DNA from: Myrica gale
Taxonomy: Eukaryota; Streptophyta; Magnoliopsida; Fagales; Myricaceae
Assembly: GCA_963930655.1 (NCBI GenBank)
Contig: OZ005617.1
Span: 10,790,501 to 10,854,500 of the forward strand
Length of the DNA: 64,000 nucleotides
Direction: 5' to 3'
Both the position numbers and the translations under genes were made by a program. Shown in pieces: positions 63,269 through 64,000 of the stretch (within the stretch, counting starts at the first letter, position 1; the number at the start of each line of letters is the position of its first letter). The notes beneath the pieces were generated by a model, which saw only the letters and a list, made by a program, of their open reading frames with translations, searched no databases and had not been told where the DNA came from.

Positions 63269-64000
63269 TACTTTCCGTCTTTTTCTCCAAACATTCTAGT
63301 AATCAGAGAACATATTTATGCCCAAATACTCTACTCACTAAATTATAATTAACAGAATCTGTCTTATTTAGATTAGAAAGATGAATTAACCTTAGATTGG
63401 ATGTGCATAAGGATTAAAGTTTCAAAATTATCTTTGGCCTGCTGCGAGCTTTTCCTGGATGCGTCCCACAAAATTATAACCACCTTCTCATTGGGCGCCT
63501 TAATTACCACATAGGCCATTCTTAAATCTTAACATGTCTTTCCTCTGCCTCCAGAAGCTTCTCATGCACATTGTGTACCAGCTCCAGCTGTACCACCTTG
63601 TATGGTGTTAGTGTAGCGGACAGTTGTAAATTTTCTCCTATTTGTTGTAGATACAGAAGAAAGACTACATTAAGTTGTTCTAAATAGGAGGTGATCATCA
63701 CATATTTACGGGAAGGTATATTTTCTCATGGGATGGTCGCTCGCAGGAGAAAACTATTACTTGCAGTAAATCCTGTTTCACCTTTTTACTTCCAATGAGC
63801 GGACAGGCCCCCTGGATTCTAGAAAAATCCTGCCTCTCGTCGTCCTCTCCAATTAGTGTAATAATCTGGTCCACCTACTCTGCTTTCTTACTTATCCTCC
63901 CCAAACTGAATTGCAAAGTGAAAAAGCAGGAACCTCAACCTCATCATCAGTATTTACAGCCTCACCATTTGAACGGGCTAAAAAGCCCTGAATTTACCGC

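Larger units (their letters stand above)
57653..64000 (+). other. CCR4-like intron 9 (over 6.3 kb, runs off window)
   Basis: Contains a SIRE-like Copia remnant (58,500-61,469 and 61,779 on), a TRIM inside it, and a 98-bp tandem dimer at 63,073. 57,950-58,160 has imperfect repeats of ACATGCAATTCACAAAATCC. 61,860-63,070 and 63,270-64,000 show no recognisable gene or exon. Confidence 0.7.

Overview
The window looks like nuclear DNA of a dicot plant, probably a woody one. It holds spliced plant genes with small AT-rich-flanked exons, plant-type L1 LINEs with zf-RVT reverse transcriptases, Ty1/Copia and Ty3/Gypsy LTR elements with tRNA-iMet primer sites, TRIMs and Mutator-like MITEs. There are no operons, bacterial features, tRNA or rRNA genes that I can see. 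The species cannot be fixed from this sequence alone.

Layout. 1-4,600: a nearly full-length L1-type LINE on the minus strand, cut by the window's left edge, with ORF1 and an ORF2 that is open for all of its visible 921 codons. 4,620-6,944: no gene recognised. 6,950-11,825: a very young Copia element (minus) inserted in what looks like the last coding exon of a minus-strand host gene of unknown function, whose other visible exons lie at 14,096-15,672. 16,019-20,555: decayed Copia material, including a SIRE-like LTR and gag, itself split by a 679-bp foldback element with a 9-bp target duplication. 21,640-23,290: remnant of a MuDR-type transposase gene. 23,907-24,390: pseudogene fragment of a P5A-type ATPase (PDR2-like) C terminus.

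25,832 to beyond 64,000: one host gene on the plus strand, a CCR4/nocturnin-type deadenylase (CCR4 homolog 4/HESPERIN-like). Nine exons (855 coding bases, 285 codons) join in frame; the last exon or exons lie beyond the window. The gene covers at least 32 kb because its introns have filled with transposons. Intron 2 has an ORF1-only LINE; intron 3 a head-to-head LINE pair and MITEs; intron 4 a Gypsy remnant; intron 7 (16.8 kb) a Copia element with a LINE nested in it, a short LTR-flanked element with another LINE in it, a 3.7-kb solo LTR and a further LINE; intron 9 a SIRE-like Copia remnant carrying a complete 309-bp TRIM.

The main biological story is a host deadenylase gene kept intact through heavy intron colonisation, and a second host gene whose C terminus was altered by a very recent Copia insertion. 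At least seven copies of one LINE family share the 3' end TTACTTATC-poly(A), several with clear target duplications, so the family has been active recently. I did not find a new defence or enzymatic system; the novelty is in element structure and nesting.
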